A stretch of DNA of 56,163 nucleotides from an alpha proteobacterium SCGC AAA015-N04 (GCA_000383115.1 KB910521.1:174405-230567); one strand, 5' to 3'; positions 9,590 to 19,635 are shown, numbered from the stretch's first letter. Notes: generated by a model from the letters alone, not told the origin. Translations and numbers: made by a program.

Positions 9590-10549
9590 TTAAGTTTTAA
9601 TATTAAATTTGTTTAACGGATGAGCATCTTTGATTAATCCTTGCATCCTGTTAGGTTGAACATACGTATATATTTCAGTTGTGCTAATATCAGCATGACC
9701 TAATAATTTTTGTAAAGACCTTAAATCTGCACCTCTATTTAAGAGATGAGTAGCAAAACTATGTCTGATTTTATGAGGCGACACACCTTTATTTTCAATT
9801 CCAATTAACTTACAAAAATCAATAATATCCTTATAAAGTACTTGACGAGAAACATGACCTATACCATTTTTTTTTGGAAACATATATCTATTTTTTTTGT
9901 GATTATCATATAAAGATCTATGCTCAAGCCACAAATTTATAATTTTCAAAGATTTCTGATTAAAAGCAACTAATCTATATACATCTCCTTTTCCTCTAAT
10001 TTGAAGCTTGTCTTTAATATTTAGAAAATCTGACACCGGTAATCTTAAAAGCTCTGTTATTCTCATACCAGTAGAATATAGTATCTCTAAAACTACTAAA
10101 GTTCTTAAATTTCTAGTTTTTTGATTTAAAGTGCTCTCTTGTATATTATTTAAATTGTTTCTTCCTTTTTCTAAAAGTTGGATAATTAACTCTTCTGATA
10201 ACGAACTAGGTAAGTTCTTTTCTATTTTAAAACATTCTAAATTCTCTAGCGGATTATTTTTTATGTATTTCTCATCTTTTAAAGTTAAATAAAATTGTTT
10301 AAATATAGACAATTTTCTACTTAGAGAGCTATTTTTATAATTTTTACTTCTCAAATAAGAAAAAAAATTATTAATGTCTTTTTCGTTTGCTTCTAAGTAA
10401 CCAATTTTTTTGTTTTGAAACCAATTAAACAGTAATTTTATATCTGAAATATATGCATTTTTAGTATTTTCAGATAAGCCTCTTTCAATACCTATAATAT
10501 TTATAATTTCTTCAACAAAATGATAAGTCAGTGTTTTATTATTTACCAT
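9590..10549 (-). CDS. xerD: Tyrosine recombinase XerD
   Basis: Site-specific recombinase that resolves chromosome dimers at dif with XerC and FtsK. The 319 residues contain an N-terminal SAM-like core-binding domain (about 10-100) and a catalytic domain with all expected residues: R163 (STGMRITELL), K187, H259 and R262 (SPHKIRHSFATHLL), H285 (LLGHADISTT) and nucleophile Y294 in IYTYV. XerD rather than XerC is inferred from its place beside accA and the aroK/aroB block, an arrangement common in Alphaproteobacteria. No integrase-like island surrounds it. Confidence 0.88.
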   Translation of the reverse strand: MVNNKTLTYHFVEEIINIIGIERGLSENTKNAYISDIKLLFNWFQNKKIGYLEANEKDINNFFSYLRSKNYKNSSLSRKLSIFKQFYLTLKDEKYIKNNPLENLECFKIEKNLPSSLSEELIIQLLEKGRNNLNNIQESTLNQKTRNLRTLVVLEILYSTGMRITELLRLPVSDFLNIKDKLQIRGKGDVYRLVAFNQKSLKIINLWLEHRSLYDNHKKNRYMFPKKNGIGHVSRQVLYKDIIDFCKLIGIENKGVSPHKIRHSFATHLLNRGADLRSLQKLLGHADISTTEIYTYVQPNRMQGLIKDAHPLNKFNIKT

Positions 10550-10561
10550 TATTACTAATCT

Positions 10562-12229
10562 TTAATAATTTAACAGTTTAGATGCCATTATCTCATGAGT
10601 TAGTTTGTCAGCTAAATCATTAAACCCTATTTTAGTTAGAGCTGATCTTATTATTACCAAATTATTTAAATCTACATCGATGAGAGAGTTATTTCCAATC
10701 ATTCTTGCTACAAGAAGGATTGTTAAAGATTTATTATTTTTATTTGCAGCTTCCTCAATACCTTTAGCTAAAGTGTAAGTATTAACATTAACCATAGTGT
10801 TCCACTTGTCAAACTCAACCTCATCAAACTTTATTTCATTAAATTTATCTAAATAATTTAACCAATTTATTGATGAAGGTTCTTTCATTCCAGCTTTTTC
10901 GATTATTGGTATGATCTGCCAAGCTTTCTCTTTTAATATTATTTCCCAATCCCATTCTTCATCTTTTTTTAACATTAATATGTTAGCTAAATTATTATTT
11001 TCGTAAAGACTAGGATTATAAGTGACCTTAATTTTCTCAATTTCTTCGTTTAATTCTTTAGTCAGTGAACCACCATTAATTTGTTCTAAAATTGGCAAAT
11101 AAATACTTGCGCTATCAAAAAATCTACCTGCTTTTGTTTCATAATTTAAAAAGTTAAGGATTGATTTAGCCTTTTTTATATCATCTTGTAATGTTAATAT
11201 AGATAGCCATACATTTGCTCGACTCTGCCCATTTGGTTTTTTGATATAAATGGAAATAGCACTTTCTACATTTTCATTTCCATTACTAATAGCCTTATAT
11301 CCGTTTATTATTTCATTGCTAGATACATGAGAATAACTTATTTTTTTATCTAATAAAAAAGACCGTGCTTCAGGTGTTAAGTATGTCAAAGAAAGTAAAG
11401 GATCTGTATATTCAATACTAAAATGGGCAACAAAATTGACTTTTATTGCCATTTTAAGAGTATCCATCATAATAAGATGTATAGGAAGAATTTTTTTTTG
11501 GTTGTTCTCTATTTGAAAAGCATCTTTATCACCAGTCATTACTTGAAATAAATTTTCAAAAATTGGATCAGAAAAATCTCTAGTTTTTAATAAATCAATA
11601 ATAAATTGAGCTTGGCTCAATTTATTATTGATTGCTAAGCAAAAAATCCTCGCGGACTGCCAGAAATGATTAGAATTATTTTTTGATTTTTTAAATATTT
11701 TCTTACAAGCTTTTTTGTCCTGACGAGTGATTAATTCATATTCAACTAACCATTTTTTCCAAACACTCCATCTTTTTCCTTCAGGTAGTTGTTTAACTAA
11801 CTGATACAACTTTTCACTTTCACCACTAGTCTTAATTTTAACCAATCTAGTTTCTAAAAATTTAATAATCTCATCAGAACTACCACTTGGAGGGTTTGAA
11901 GTAGTAAGATACAAATCTAGTAAAGTTGACTGAAGATTTTTACTCGACACAACGTCAGGAATATAATTAAAATGCTTTACTATATTTGATGCACTCATTC
12001 CTGACCAAATATTTAAATCCATAACTTTATTAAGTTTAGTCTCAACTCCGAGAGACCCAAGAGATGGTTTTTCTAAACTACTTACTTTAATGTTTGGACT
12101 TGACATACTAGATCTAAAATTTCGATTATCTACATCATCTGTTTGATCCGCAACCAAAGATAAGAGACCTTTGTTAAAAAAACTAAAAAAGAATAGAAAT
12201 ATTAATAAGAAAAGATTAATTAACTTCAT
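10562..12229 (-). CDS. Secreted protein of unknown function, helical-repeat-like
   Basis: I do not recognise a named family. The 555-residue protein opens with [17 protein letters not shown], a signal peptide or membrane anchor. A low-complexity serine-rich linker follows, then a long helical region with repeated Leu/Ala-rich helices, loosely like TPR or other alpha-solenoid repeats. No catalytic motif is evident. A long hypothetical secreted protein between xerD and aroK is common in Alphaproteobacteria, so this is probably a diverged member of a conserved but uncharacterised gene. It overlaps a small membrane-protein gene at its 5' end by 14 bases, which suggests coupled expression of two envelope proteins. 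Confidence 0.75.
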   Translation of the reverse strand: MKLINLFLLIFLFFFSFFNKGLLSLVADQTDDVDNRNFRSSMSSPNIKVSSLEKPSLGSLGVETKLNKVMDLNIWSGMSASNIVKHFNYIPDVVSSKNLQSTLLDLYLTTSNPPSGSSDEIIKFLETRLVKIKTSGESEKLYQLVKQLPEGKRWSVWKKWLVEYELITRQDKKACKKIFKKSKNNSNHFWQSARIFCLAINNKLSQAQFIIDLLKTRDFSDPIFENLFQVMTGDKDAFQIENNQKKILPIHLIMMDTLKMAIKVNFVAHFSIEYTDPLLSLTYLTPEARSFLLDKKISYSHVSSNEIINGYKAISNGNENVESAISIYIKKPNGQSRANVWLSILTLQDDIKKAKSILNFLNYETKAGRFFDSASIYLPILEQINGGSLTKELNEEIEKIKVTYNPSLYENNNLANILMLKKDEEWDWEIILKEKAWQIIPIIEKAGMKEPSSINWLNYLDKFNEIKFDEVEFDKWNTMVNVNTYTLAKGIEEAANKNNKSLTILLVARMIGNNSLIDVDLNNLVIIRSALTKIGFNDLADKLTHEIMASKLLNY

Positions 12230-12356
12230 GGTTATTTACGTCTAAAACCTTGATTTTGATTTTATTTGGAGCAGGAATTTCAATATATGTGACTAAGACA
12301 AACATTCCTAGAATGACAAACGTTGTAGCAAAAAAAATAAACTTGTAATTTTTCAT
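12216..12356 (-). CDS. Small single-span membrane protein (46 aa), unknown function
   Basis: A short open frame starts at the ATG at 12356 and encodes 46 residues: a basic start (MKNYK), a hydrophobic span of about 18 residues, then IEIPAPNKIKIKVLD and a short polar tail. Its stop overlaps the start of the 555-residue secreted protein by 14 bases. Small proteins with a transmembrane helix followed by an I-P-x-P-type segment occur just upstream of that gene in other Alphaproteobacteria, as far as I recall. This supports a real gene. Function unknown; a partner role for the downstream protein is inference. Confidence 0.6.
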   Translation of the reverse strand: MKNYKFIFFATTFVILGMFVLVTYIEIPAPNKIKIKVLDVNNHEVN

Positions 12357-12503
12357 TTAAATTCCAATCTGAATAACCCTTGTAAACACAAATTATGGCG
12401 AGTTTTTGTCTAACTCCCTAAAATATTGCATAACAATCTAAGTTTAAACTATTTTTTCTAAAAATTTAATGTCTTTGAAAAATTAATATGATATTTTGGA
12501 TAT

Positions 12504-13067
12504 ATGTTAAATGATTATAAGAATAACTATATAACTAATCTCCATGATAAAAAAAAATTAATAACTTTAGTTGGAATGATGGGAACTGGGAAATCAAAAT
12601 TTGGATATCTAGTTTCCAAAAGTTTAAAATGTTGTTTTTATGACACAGACAATTTAATAGAAAAGGAATTGAATACTTCTATAAAAAATATATTCAAATC
12701 TTATGGTGAAACATTTTTTAGGAATATTGAAAAAGAAAAAATTAAAACGATTATTAATAATATTTATCAATCAAAAGAACAAGCCATATTAAGTGTTGGT
12801 GGAGGAGCATTTGATGATAACGACTCAAGGAATCTGTTATTAAAATTTACCCAGGTAATATGGCTAAATACCCCTGTTGAAACACTTGTCAAAAGAATTG
12901 GTGATGGACATAAACGACCGATGATTAAAGGAAATGTAGTAGATTCTATAAATAAAATTTTAGAGAAACGAATAAAATACTATTCTCTTTCTCATTACAA
13001 AATAAACACAGAGAAGTTTTCACAAGAACAAATTACACAAAAAATTAAAGATATAATATTAAAATAA
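12504..13067 (+). CDS. aroK: Shikimate kinase
   Basis: Phosphorylates shikimate at O3 in the aromatic amino acid pathway. It has 187 residues with Walker A GMMGTGKS at 24-31, the shikimate-contacting FYDTD (D47, D49), and SVGGGAF for the substrate pocket. The lid arginine lies in the DGHKRPMI segment. The first 17 residues before KKLITLVG are a short extension. It is followed by aroB after 12 bases, the classic aroK-aroB pair. Confidence 0.95.
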   Translation: MLNDYKNNYITNLHDKKKLITLVGMMGTGKSKFGYLVSKSLKCCFYDTDNLIEKELNTSIKNIFKSYGETFFRNIEKEKIKTIINNIYQSKEQAILSVGGGAFDDNDSRNLLLKFTQVIWLNTPVETLVKRIGDGHKRPMIKGNVVDSINKILEKRIKYYSLSHYKINTEKFSQEQITQKIKDIILK

Positions 13068-13079
13068 AAGTTTGAATAT

Positions 13080-14213
13080 ATGAAACCAGAAGTTATAAAC
13101 ATTAACCTTGAAAAAAATACAGAAACATTATCTTACCCGATTTTTGTTGGATATAATTTATTTTCTAATGCAGGTATTTTATTAAAACAATACATCCAGA
13201 ATAGAAAAATTATTATTATATATGATACTTATTTTTCATATAAAAATAAAGCTAACAAAAACTTTAATGAATTTATTAATTCTATTAAAAACTATACTTC
13301 TTCAGTTAAATTAGTACCAATTAGCGGAGGGGATGAAACTAAAAAATTGACAAAAATAATGAAACTTGCAGAAGAATCTATTGCATACAAAATAGATAGA
13401 AATAGTTTAATTATTGGGTTTGGAGGCGGGGTAATAGGTGACGTGGCAGGATTTCTGGCTTCTATTTTATTAAGAGGTATAGGTTTTATTAATATACCAA
13501 CTACGCTTTTGGCCCAAGTTGACAGCGCGGTGGGTGGTAAAACTGGGGTAAATTCTAAATTTGGTAAAAATTTAATAGGTTCTTTTCACCAACCTATTGC
13601 TGTTCTTTCAAGTATAAATATCTTAAAATCACTACCTAAAAGAGAGTTTCGGGCTGGCTTTGCAGAAGTCATTAAATATGGCCTCATAAAAGACAAGACC
13701 TTTTTTTCTTGGTTAGAAAATGAATATGAAAATATTCTTAAATATGATGAAATTAAACTTAATAAAGTAATAAAAAAATGTTGTTTAATAAAATCTGAAA
13801 TAGTTAAAAATGATGAAAAAGAAAGTGGAAGTAGAGCTCTTCTAAATCTTGGACATACATTTGCACATGCCATTGAGTCTTTTGGAAATTATGATGGTAG
13901 AATCATTCATGGTGAAGCTGTTGCAATAGGCATATGTTTGGCTTTTAAATTATCAAATAAATTAGGTTACTGTTCAGTATCTAATACCAAAAGGGTTTTA
14001 AATATTTTTAAAAAATCAAAACTCCCTACTTCCTTAAAGGATGTGTCTAATTTGTCAATTTCTGCTACAAAGATGGTTGAAAAGTTTAGATATGATAAAA
14101 AAGCAAGAAATAATAAACTTACATTCATACTAAATTATGAAATTGGTAAGTCATTTATCAACTATGATATGAATGAAGATACTCTAATGGAGCTTATTAA
14201 CGAAGAAATTTAA
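13080..14213 (+). CDS. aroB: 3-dehydroquinate synthase
   Basis: Converts DAHP to 3-dehydroquinate, using NAD and a divalent metal. The 377 residues contain the NAD-binding SGGDETK (82-88) and GFGGGVIGDVAGF (113-125). PTTLLAQVDSAVGGKTGVN (140-158) is the family signature. Metal ligands lie in AEVIKYG, NLGHTFAHAIE and IHGEAVAIG. The stop TAA shares its last A with the ATG of the next gene, so the CorC-like protein is translationally coupled. Confidence 0.97.
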   Translation: MKPEVININLEKNTETLSYPIFVGYNLFSNAGILLKQYIQNRKIIIIYDTYFSYKNKANKNFNEFINSIKNYTSSVKLVPISGGDETKKLTKIMKLAEESIAYKIDRNSLIIGFGGGVIGDVAGFLASILLRGIGFINIPTTLLAQVDSAVGGKTGVNSKFGKNLIGSFHQPIAVLSSINILKSLPKREFRAGFAEVIKYGLIKDKTFFSWLENEYENILKYDEIKLNKVIKKCCLIKSEIVKNDEKESGSRALLNLGHTFAHAIESFGNYDGRIIHGEAVAIGICLAFKLSNKLGYCSVSNTKRVLNIFKKSKLPTSLKDVSNLSISATKMVEKFRYDKKARNNKLTFILNYEIGKSFINYDMNEDTLMELINEEI

Positions 14214-15481
14214 TGCCAGACTTATTTATTTTTATTACGAATATTTTGTTATTAATAATTCTATCTGCCTTTTTTTCAAGTTCTGAAACAGCTCTAACAG
14301 CTGTTTCCGAAGCAAGAATACATGAATTAGCTTTACAAGGCAGCAAGAGAGCTATCACTATTGAAAAAATACTCGCAAAAAAAGAAAAGATGATAAGCAC
14401 AATATTAATAGGAAATAATATCGTTAATATCGTAGCGTCTGTTTACGCAACTAGCTTTGCTATTAGTTACTTTGGAGAATTTGGATTAGTTTTTGTAACC
14501 ATTGCACTTACAATTGTTCTTGTTTTTTTTGCTGAAGTTATTCCAAAAACATACGCATATAACCACGCGGATCAAACAGCTTTGGCAGTCGCACCAATTA
14601 TTAATTTCATAATCTTAATTTTAACACCTGCTACATTCATTACAGAACGTTTTGCTAAGGTGGTATCTGGCCCTATAATTGACGATGAAGAAGCTAAAAC
14701 AGAAGAATTAAAAGGAATGATTAGGTTGCATGCAGGAAATGAAAGTCGTGCAAAAGAACGTGGAAAAATGATGTCAAGTATGCTTGATATGGATGATGTT
14801 ACAATTGAAGCTGTGATGACACATCGAGGAGCAGTAACGATGATAGATTCGAAATCAGAACCAGAACTAATTTTTAAAGTAGTTGGAGAAAGTCCTTTTA
14901 CCAGAATCCCAATATATTCAGGTAATCCAGATAACATAATAGGAATTTTACATGCAAAAGAACTATTTCGTAACCTAAGAAGGCGAAACTTTAAAAATAT
15001 TGATACCATCAACCTTTCTGAATTAATGATTCAACCATATTTTGCACCAGAAACAACCCTTTTATTTGATCAATTAGAGATATTCAAAAATAGAAGAGAA
15101 CATTTTGCTGTTGTTGTAGATGAATATGGAGATTTTAGAGGTATAGTAACGTTAGAAGATATTTTAGAAGAAATTGTAGGTGAAATTGACGATGAAACTG
15201 ATATACTTGTAAAGGGAGTAAAACCTCAACCTGACGGATCTTTTATAATTGATGGATCAGTTACTATAAGAGACTTAAATAGATCTTTAGGCTGGAATCT
15301 ACCTGACCAAAATGCAAATACTATTGCTGGCTTGGTACTGTATGAATCCAAAACAATACCTGAACCTGGACAAGAATTTAGATTTTTTGATATCAGATTT
15401 AGAATTCTTCAAAAAAAGAATAATTACATATCACAACTTCGTTTATGGAATGAAGTTATAAATAGAAAATCCAATATTTAA
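14213..15481 (+). CDS. CorC/HlyC-family CNNM membrane protein with CBS domains
   Basis: Inner-membrane protein of the CNNM/CorC family, usually linked to magnesium or cobalt efflux. The N-terminal CNNM (DUF21) region has about four hydrophobic spans, with FFSSSETALTAVSEARI in the first and FAEVIPKTYAY later. A paired CBS domain (about 190-330) contains MTHRGAVTMID and VVVDEYGDFRGIVTLEDILEEIVGEI (shown here by its ends only in function: the acidic CBS2 segment). A CorC_HlyC C-terminal domain follows. Substrate is not visible. The gene lies in the aroK-aroB operon and overlaps bolA, convergent, by 4 bases. Confidence 0.9.
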   Translation: MPDLFIFITNILLLIILSAFFSSSETALTAVSEARIHELALQGSKRAITIEKILAKKEKMISTILIGNNIVNIVASVYATSFAISYFGEFGLVFVTIALTIVLVFFAEVIPKTYAYNHADQTALAVAPIINFIILILTPATFITERFAKVVSGPIIDDEEAKTEELKGMIRLHAGNESRAKERGKMMSSMLDMDDVTIEAVMTHRGAVTMIDSKSEPELIFKVVGESPFTRIPIYSGNPDNIIGILHAKELFRNLRRRNFKNIDTINLSELMIQPYFAPETTLLFDQLEIFKNRREHFAVVVDEYGDFRGIVTLEDILEEIVGEIDDETDILVKGVKPQPDGSFIIDGSVTIRDLNRSLGWNLPDQNANTIAGLVLYESKTIPEPGQEFRFFDIRFRILQKKNNYISQLRLWNEVINRKSNI

Positions 15482-15759
15482 GAAATTTTTTTATATTCAT
15501 CAATAGTGTAAGCCTTTATGCTTATTGAATGTAAATCAGAGTAAAATTCATTTTCTAACATTTTATTAACCATTCTATGTCTACTTATTCTGTTTTTATT
15601 ATAAAATTTTTCAGAAACTACAATTATTTCAAAGTGACTTTCAACATTTTCTATAAAATTTGCATGACCCCTATGTTGCTCAGAAACATCATTTACTGAG
15701 AAAAAATATGGATTGAAATTATAAAGGATCAATTTTGTAATTTTTTCTTTTCTTGTCAT
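15478..15759 (-). CDS. BolA family protein
   Basis: Small regulator or iron-sulfur trafficking partner of monothiol glutaredoxins. The 93 residues show the BolA pattern: an N-terminal helix, SEQHRGHANF, a beta strand ESHFEIIVVS, then the helix-turn-helix-like RHRMVNKML and a final strand SISIKAYT. It could be the BolA or IbaG/BolA2 type; the short length does not decide. In Alphaproteobacteria bolA often lies beside the J-domain gene that follows here, divergently. Confidence 0.88.
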   Translation of the reverse strand: MTRKEKITKLILYNFNPYFFSVNDVSEQHRGHANFIENVESHFEIIVVSEKFYNKNRISRHRMVNKMLENEFYSDLHSISIKAYTIDEYKKIS

Positions 15760-15856
15760 GAATATTTTCCATCTATAAAATATTTAATTAAAATCAAATA
15801 CAATCTTGCAAGGTTAGCAACATAATTCTATAATTAAAATAAAGATTAAAAATAGC

Positions 15857-16393
15857 ATGTTACATCCAAAAGAAAAAGAAAATACAGACAGACTTTGTTC
15901 TAATCCTAAGTGCGATGAGTTAGGTATATATCCTGCTCCAAAATCAAGAGATCAACTAAGAGAATATTTATATTTTTGTATAAATTGTATTAGAGATTTT
16001 AACAAATCTTGGAACTATTTTGAAGGCTTGAATGAAAAAGAATTAGAAGTTGAAATACGAAAATCTGTTACTTGGGATAGGCCTAGTTGGAAATTTGGTA
16101 CAAAGACTTTAAATCATGATTTTGAAAAAGCTTTCAAAAAATTTGAAGATCAAAAATATATTAATAACAAAAAAATGTTAGACAGAAATTTAGAAAATGC
16201 ATTTCAACTTTTAGGATTAAATTATAACTGCAATATAAAAGAAGTAAAAACTAAATATAAATCTTTAGCAAAAATATGGCATCCAGATGTGCAAAACAAA
16301 AAAAAATCAAAAGAAAATGAAGATAAATTTATACATATAACTAATGCATATAAAATTATTTTAGAGTCACTTACGAAATCAACAAAAAATTAA
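15857..16393 (+). CDS. J-domain (DnaJ-like) protein with N-terminal cysteine pairs
   Basis: Probable specialised Hsp70 co-chaperone. The 178-residue protein has a J domain at its C-terminus (about 114-178) with the essential HPD at 142-144. The N-terminus holds C14, C19, C41 and C44, a possible zinc site, with the conserved-looking PAPKSRDQLREYLYFCINC segment. A C-terminal J domain is the reverse of canonical DnaJ. The same type of gene precedes cobS in many Alphaproteobacteria. cobS starts 19 bases downstream, so the three genes are probably one operon. Confidence 0.85.
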   Translation: MLHPKEKENTDRLCSNPKCDELGIYPAPKSRDQLREYLYFCINCIRDFNKSWNYFEGLNEKELEVEIRKSVTWDRPSWKFGTKTLNHDFEKAFKKFEDQKYINNKKMLDRNLENAFQLLGLNYNCNIKEVKTKYKSLAKIWHPDVQNKKKSKENEDKFIHITNAYKIILESLTKSTKN

Positions 16394-16412
16394 AAATTTT
16401 GGAGATTATATT

Positions 16413-17423
16413 ATGAACGAAGTTAGTTTAACTAACAATATGGATTTTAACAATGAGACCTTTCCTAAATCTCAAACTACTATAATTGATCCTGAAAAAA
16501 TTTTTGGTTTTAAAACTAATATGAAGATTATTGGTTTTGATGAAAAAACTAAGTTTGTTCCTGAAATTGACGAAGCTTATTTATTTGACGAAACAACTAC
16601 GAAAGCAATACTCGCTGGGTTTTGTTACAATAGAAGAGTTATGATACAAGGTTACCACGGTACTGGAAAATCAACTCACATTGAACAAGTGGCTGCAAGA
16701 TTAAATTGGCCTTGTGTACGAGTTAATTTGGATAGTCATATAAGTCGTTTAGACTTGGTAGGTAAAGATGCCATTGTCTTGAAGGATGATAAGCAAGTTA
16801 CAGAATTCAAAGAAGGTGTTCTCCCTTGGGCACTTCAAAATCCAGTTGCTATTGTTTTTGATGAATATGATGCAGGAAGAGCAGATGTAATGTTCGTTAT
16901 TCAAAGAGTTTTAGAGGTATCAGGAAAACTAACTTTACTTGATAATAATCGGGTAATAAATCCTCACCAAAATTTTAGATTATTTGCAACTGCCAATACA
17001 GTTGGTTTAGGAGATACAACAGGTTTGTATCACGGGACACAGCAAATTAATCAAGGTCAGATGGACAGATGGTCTATAGTATCAACGTTAAATTACTTAC
17101 CAAGTGAAGCTGAAGAAGAAATTGTTTTGTCAAAAGTTCCAAATTTTAAAAATAAAAATGGGAATGAGACTATTAAGTGTATGGTATCTGTAGCTAATTT
17201 GACTAGGAATGGATTTATGTCAGGTGACTTATCTACAGTGATGTCACCAAGGACAGTTATTACATGGGCAGAAAATACAAATATAATTGAAGATATTGAT
17301 TTGGCTTTCAAGCTAACTTTTTTTAATAAATGTGATGAAATGGAAAGACCAACTTTGTCAGAATATTACCAAAGATGTTTTGGAAGACAATTAATTAAAG
17401 TTGAAAAAAGTATAGACTCTTAA
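16413..17423 (+). CDS. cobS: Cobaltochelatase AAA+ subunit CobS
   Basis: AAA+ ATPase that, with CobT, powers cobalt insertion by CobN in aerobic cobalamin synthesis. The 336 residues have an N-terminal CobS domain (through FGFKTNMKI), Walker [10 protein letters not shown] (80-88), Walker [12 protein letters not shown] with D150-E151, and a sensor-type [11 protein letters not shown]. The start is preceded by TTGGAG. cobT follows after 8 bases. No cobN or other corrin-ring gene is in the window, so the real substrate may differ from textbook cobaltochelatase. Confidence 0.93.
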   Translation: MNEVSLTNNMDFNNETFPKSQTTIIDPEKIFGFKTNMKIIGFDEKTKFVPEIDEAYLFDETTTKAILAGFCYNRRVMIQGYHGTGKSTHIEQVAARLNWPCVRVNLDSHISRLDLVGKDAIVLKDDKQVTEFKEGVLPWALQNPVAIVFDEYDAGRADVMFVIQRVLEVSGKLTLLDNNRVINPHQNFRLFATANTVGLGDTTGLYHGTQQINQGQMDRWSIVSTLNYLPSEAEEEIVLSKVPNFKNKNGNETIKCMVSVANLTRNGFMSGDLSTVMSPRTVITWAENTNIIEDIDLAFKLTFFNKCDEMERPTLSEYYQRCFGRQLIKVEKSIDS

Positions 17424-17431
17424 AACTTAAA

Positions 17432-19255
17432 ATGACCAAAAATTCAATAAACATTCAATTCCAAAATGCTACTGCCTCAACTTTAAAATCCATTTCTGGA
17501 GAAACAATGGGAGAAAGGGAAATAAAATTTTCTGGATCTACAAGTTATTTATCATCCAAAGAAATTAGATTACCAATCATATCAAAAGAATTAAATGATT
17601 CAGAGTTAGATAAATTAAGAGGGGAGGCAGATAAAATTGCTCTTAAGATTAAGTATCATGATCCTGTTTTACATAGCAAATACTTACCTTCTTCGGATTT
17701 ATCATCTCAAATTTTTCAATTAGCAGAAGAATCTAGAATTGAAGCTGTTGGATCCAAAAACCTTATAGGTATAAAGAAAAATTTACAAAATTTAGTTTTA
17801 GAAAAATTTAAAGAAACAATTCTACCCATACCAGGTAGCGAAGATAAAGAAGCATTAGTAAATGCTTTACACTTAGTAATAAGAGAAAAGATTACTGGCT
17901 CTAAATCTCCTTCAAACACTTCTGTTTCTCTAGAGAAATGGCGACCTTGGATTAATAATAAAATTGGTAATCTCCTTAACCATCTTGCAGAAAACACTGA
18001 TAATCAAGAAGTTTTTGCTAAATATACAAAAGAATTATTATCCGCTTTGCATGCTGATATTGGAGAAAGAGATCCTAATAATGATGGTGATGACGAGGAT
18101 ACTGAAGACAACAATCCTGACGAAAACGAAGAAAATGACTCATCTGCCGAAAGTGATAATAATAATGATGAAGACACCGGATTAGATAGTAGTAGCGTTT
18201 CCCAAGAAAATGAACAAGAAATACACGGTGAAACTCAGGATGCAGATGTTGATAATGAAAATGAGGAGAGCGAAGGAGAAATTGTACCCAATCCTCTATC
18301 AGGACATAATTCAAGGAAAAATAATATTAATTATAATTATAAGGTTTTTTCAACAAAACATGACGAAATTGTGAATGCTACTGAGTTATGTGAAGAAGAA
18401 GAACTAAATAGACTTAGAGGAACTCTTGATAAACAATTAGAAAATCTTCAAGGAGCTATAGCTAGGTTAGCCAACAAACTTCAAAGAAAATTACAAGCAA
18501 AACAAAATAGGTCTTGGAGTTTTGATCTTGAAGAAGGAATGTTAGATGCATCAAAATTGGCCAGAGTGATTACTCAACCACTGTTTCCTTTGTCTTATAA
18601 ACAAGAAAAAGATATGAAATTTAGAGACACAATTGTCACTTTACTAATTGATAATTCTGGATCTATGAGAGGCAGACCAATTACAATAGCAGCAATCTGT
18701 GCTGACATTATGGCTAGAACACTAGAAAGATGTGGGGTAAAAGTTGAAATCCTTGGTTTTACAACAAAAGCTTGGAAAGGTGGTTTATCAAGGGAACAAT
18801 GGATTAATGAGGGCAAACCAACTTATCCTGGTAGATTAAATGACTTGAGGCATATTATTTATAAATCAGCGGACGTACCCTGGAGAAGAGCCAAAAATTC
18901 ACTTGGCTTAATGCTAAGAGAAGGAATTTTGAAAGAAAATATAGATGGAGAAGCTTTAATTTGGGCACATGAAAGATTATTAGGTAGGCCAGAGGATAGA
19001 AAAATTCTTATGGTAATAAGTGACGGTGCACCAGTTGATGATACTACACTTTCTTCTAATAGCGGTAACTATCTAGAACTCCATCTTAAACAAGTTATTT
19101 CGTTTATAGAAAATAGATCAACGGTAGAATTAGTTGCAATTGGCATTGGACACGATGTAACTCGTTATTATGATAAAGCTTTAACTCTTACGGATGCAGA
19201 ACAACTTGGTGGCGCGGTTACTGAACAGTTAGCTGAACTTTTTAATGAAGATTGA
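17432..19255 (+). CDS. cobT: Cobaltochelatase subunit CobT, VWA domain
   Basis: Partner of CobS. The 607 residues contain an N-terminal helical domain, a very acidic Asp/Glu/Asn/Ser linker (about 215-290), and a C-terminal von Willebrand A domain. The MIDAS motif DNSGS lies at about 407-411, and ISDGAPVDD completes the metal site. This domain order is diagnostic for CobT. The acidic linker creates antisense and out-of-frame open stretches that are not genes. The 3' end lies 10 bases from convergent rpmB, with no terminator visible between them. Confidence 0.93.
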   Translation: MTKNSINIQFQNATASTLKSISGETMGEREIKFSGSTSYLSSKEIRLPIISKELNDSELDKLRGEADKIALKIKYHDPVLHSKYLPSSDLSSQIFQLAEESRIEAVGSKNLIGIKKNLQNLVLEKFKETILPIPGSEDKEALVNALHLVIREKITGSKSPSNTSVSLEKWRPWINNKIGNLLNHLAENTDNQEVFAKYTKELLSALHADIGERDPNNDGDDEDTEDNNPDENEENDSSAESDNNNDEDTGLDSSSVSQENEQEIHGETQDADVDNENEESEGEIVPNPLSGHNSRKNNINYNYKVFSTKHDEIVNATELCEEEELNRLRGTLDKQLENLQGAIARLANKLQRKLQAKQNRSWSFDLEEGMLDASKLARVITQPLFPLSYKQEKDMKFRDTIVTLLIDNSGSMRGRPITIAAICADIMARTLERCGVKVEILGFTTKAWKGGLSREQWINEGKPTYPGRLNDLRHIIYKSADVPWRRAKNSLGLMLREGILKENIDGEALIWAHERLLGRPEDRKILMVISDGAPVDDTTLSSNSGNYLELHLKQVISFIENRSTVELVAIGIGHDVTRYYDKALTLTDAEQLGGAVTEQLAELFNED

Positions 19256-19265
19256 TACAATGTAA

Positions 19266-19553
19266 TTAATTAGTTTCTTGATTTTTTACTATTGTTTTTT
19301 TAATGGCTATAGCTTGAGGTGCCAAAATTCTATTACTAGTTTTTTTAAGGTAATTATCTAAACCTCCATTTTTTTCAACGGATTTTAGTGCCCTCACAGA
19401 TACCTTCATTGGAATATATCTGTCCAAAGTTTTGCTAAAAAATTTAACTTTTTGAAGGTTAGGGAAAAATTTCCTTTTGGTTTTATTCTTTGCATGACTA
19501 ACGTTATTGCCACTCATAACATTTTTTCCTGAAATTTCGCATACTCTTGACAT
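19266..19553 (-). CDS. rpmB: 50S ribosomal protein L28
   Basis: Large-subunit ribosomal protein of 95 residues. The N-terminal SRVCEISGKNVMSGNNVSHA is the L28 signature, followed by KTKRKFFPNLQ and a basic body with VSVRALKSVEKNGGLD. Length fits the alphaproteobacterial form. It stands alone on the minus strand, and the gap 19554-19635 to pyrD shows nothing I can name beyond probable promoter sequence. Confidence 0.96.
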   Translation of the reverse strand: MSRVCEISGKNVMSGNNVSHAKNKTKRKFFPNLQKVKFFSKTLDRYIPMKVSVRALKSVEKNGGLDNYLKKTSNRILAPQAIAIKKTIVKNQETN

Positions 19554-19635
19554 TACTTACCTCAACTTTAATTAAGCGATTTATATGATAGGGGATATTA
19601 AAGGTCAAGTTAAATGGTAAAAGAATCTAATTTTT

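Noticed and set aside
9590-10549. Tyrosine recombinase considered as a phage or island integrase
   Set aside because: Length, motifs and neighbours fit housekeeping XerD. There is no tRNA target, direct repeat or foreign-looking cargo.
17964-18314. Open frames on both strands over the middle of cobT
   Set aside because: They result from the biased GAT/GAA/AAT composition of the acidic linker and encode low-complexity sequence with no family likeness.
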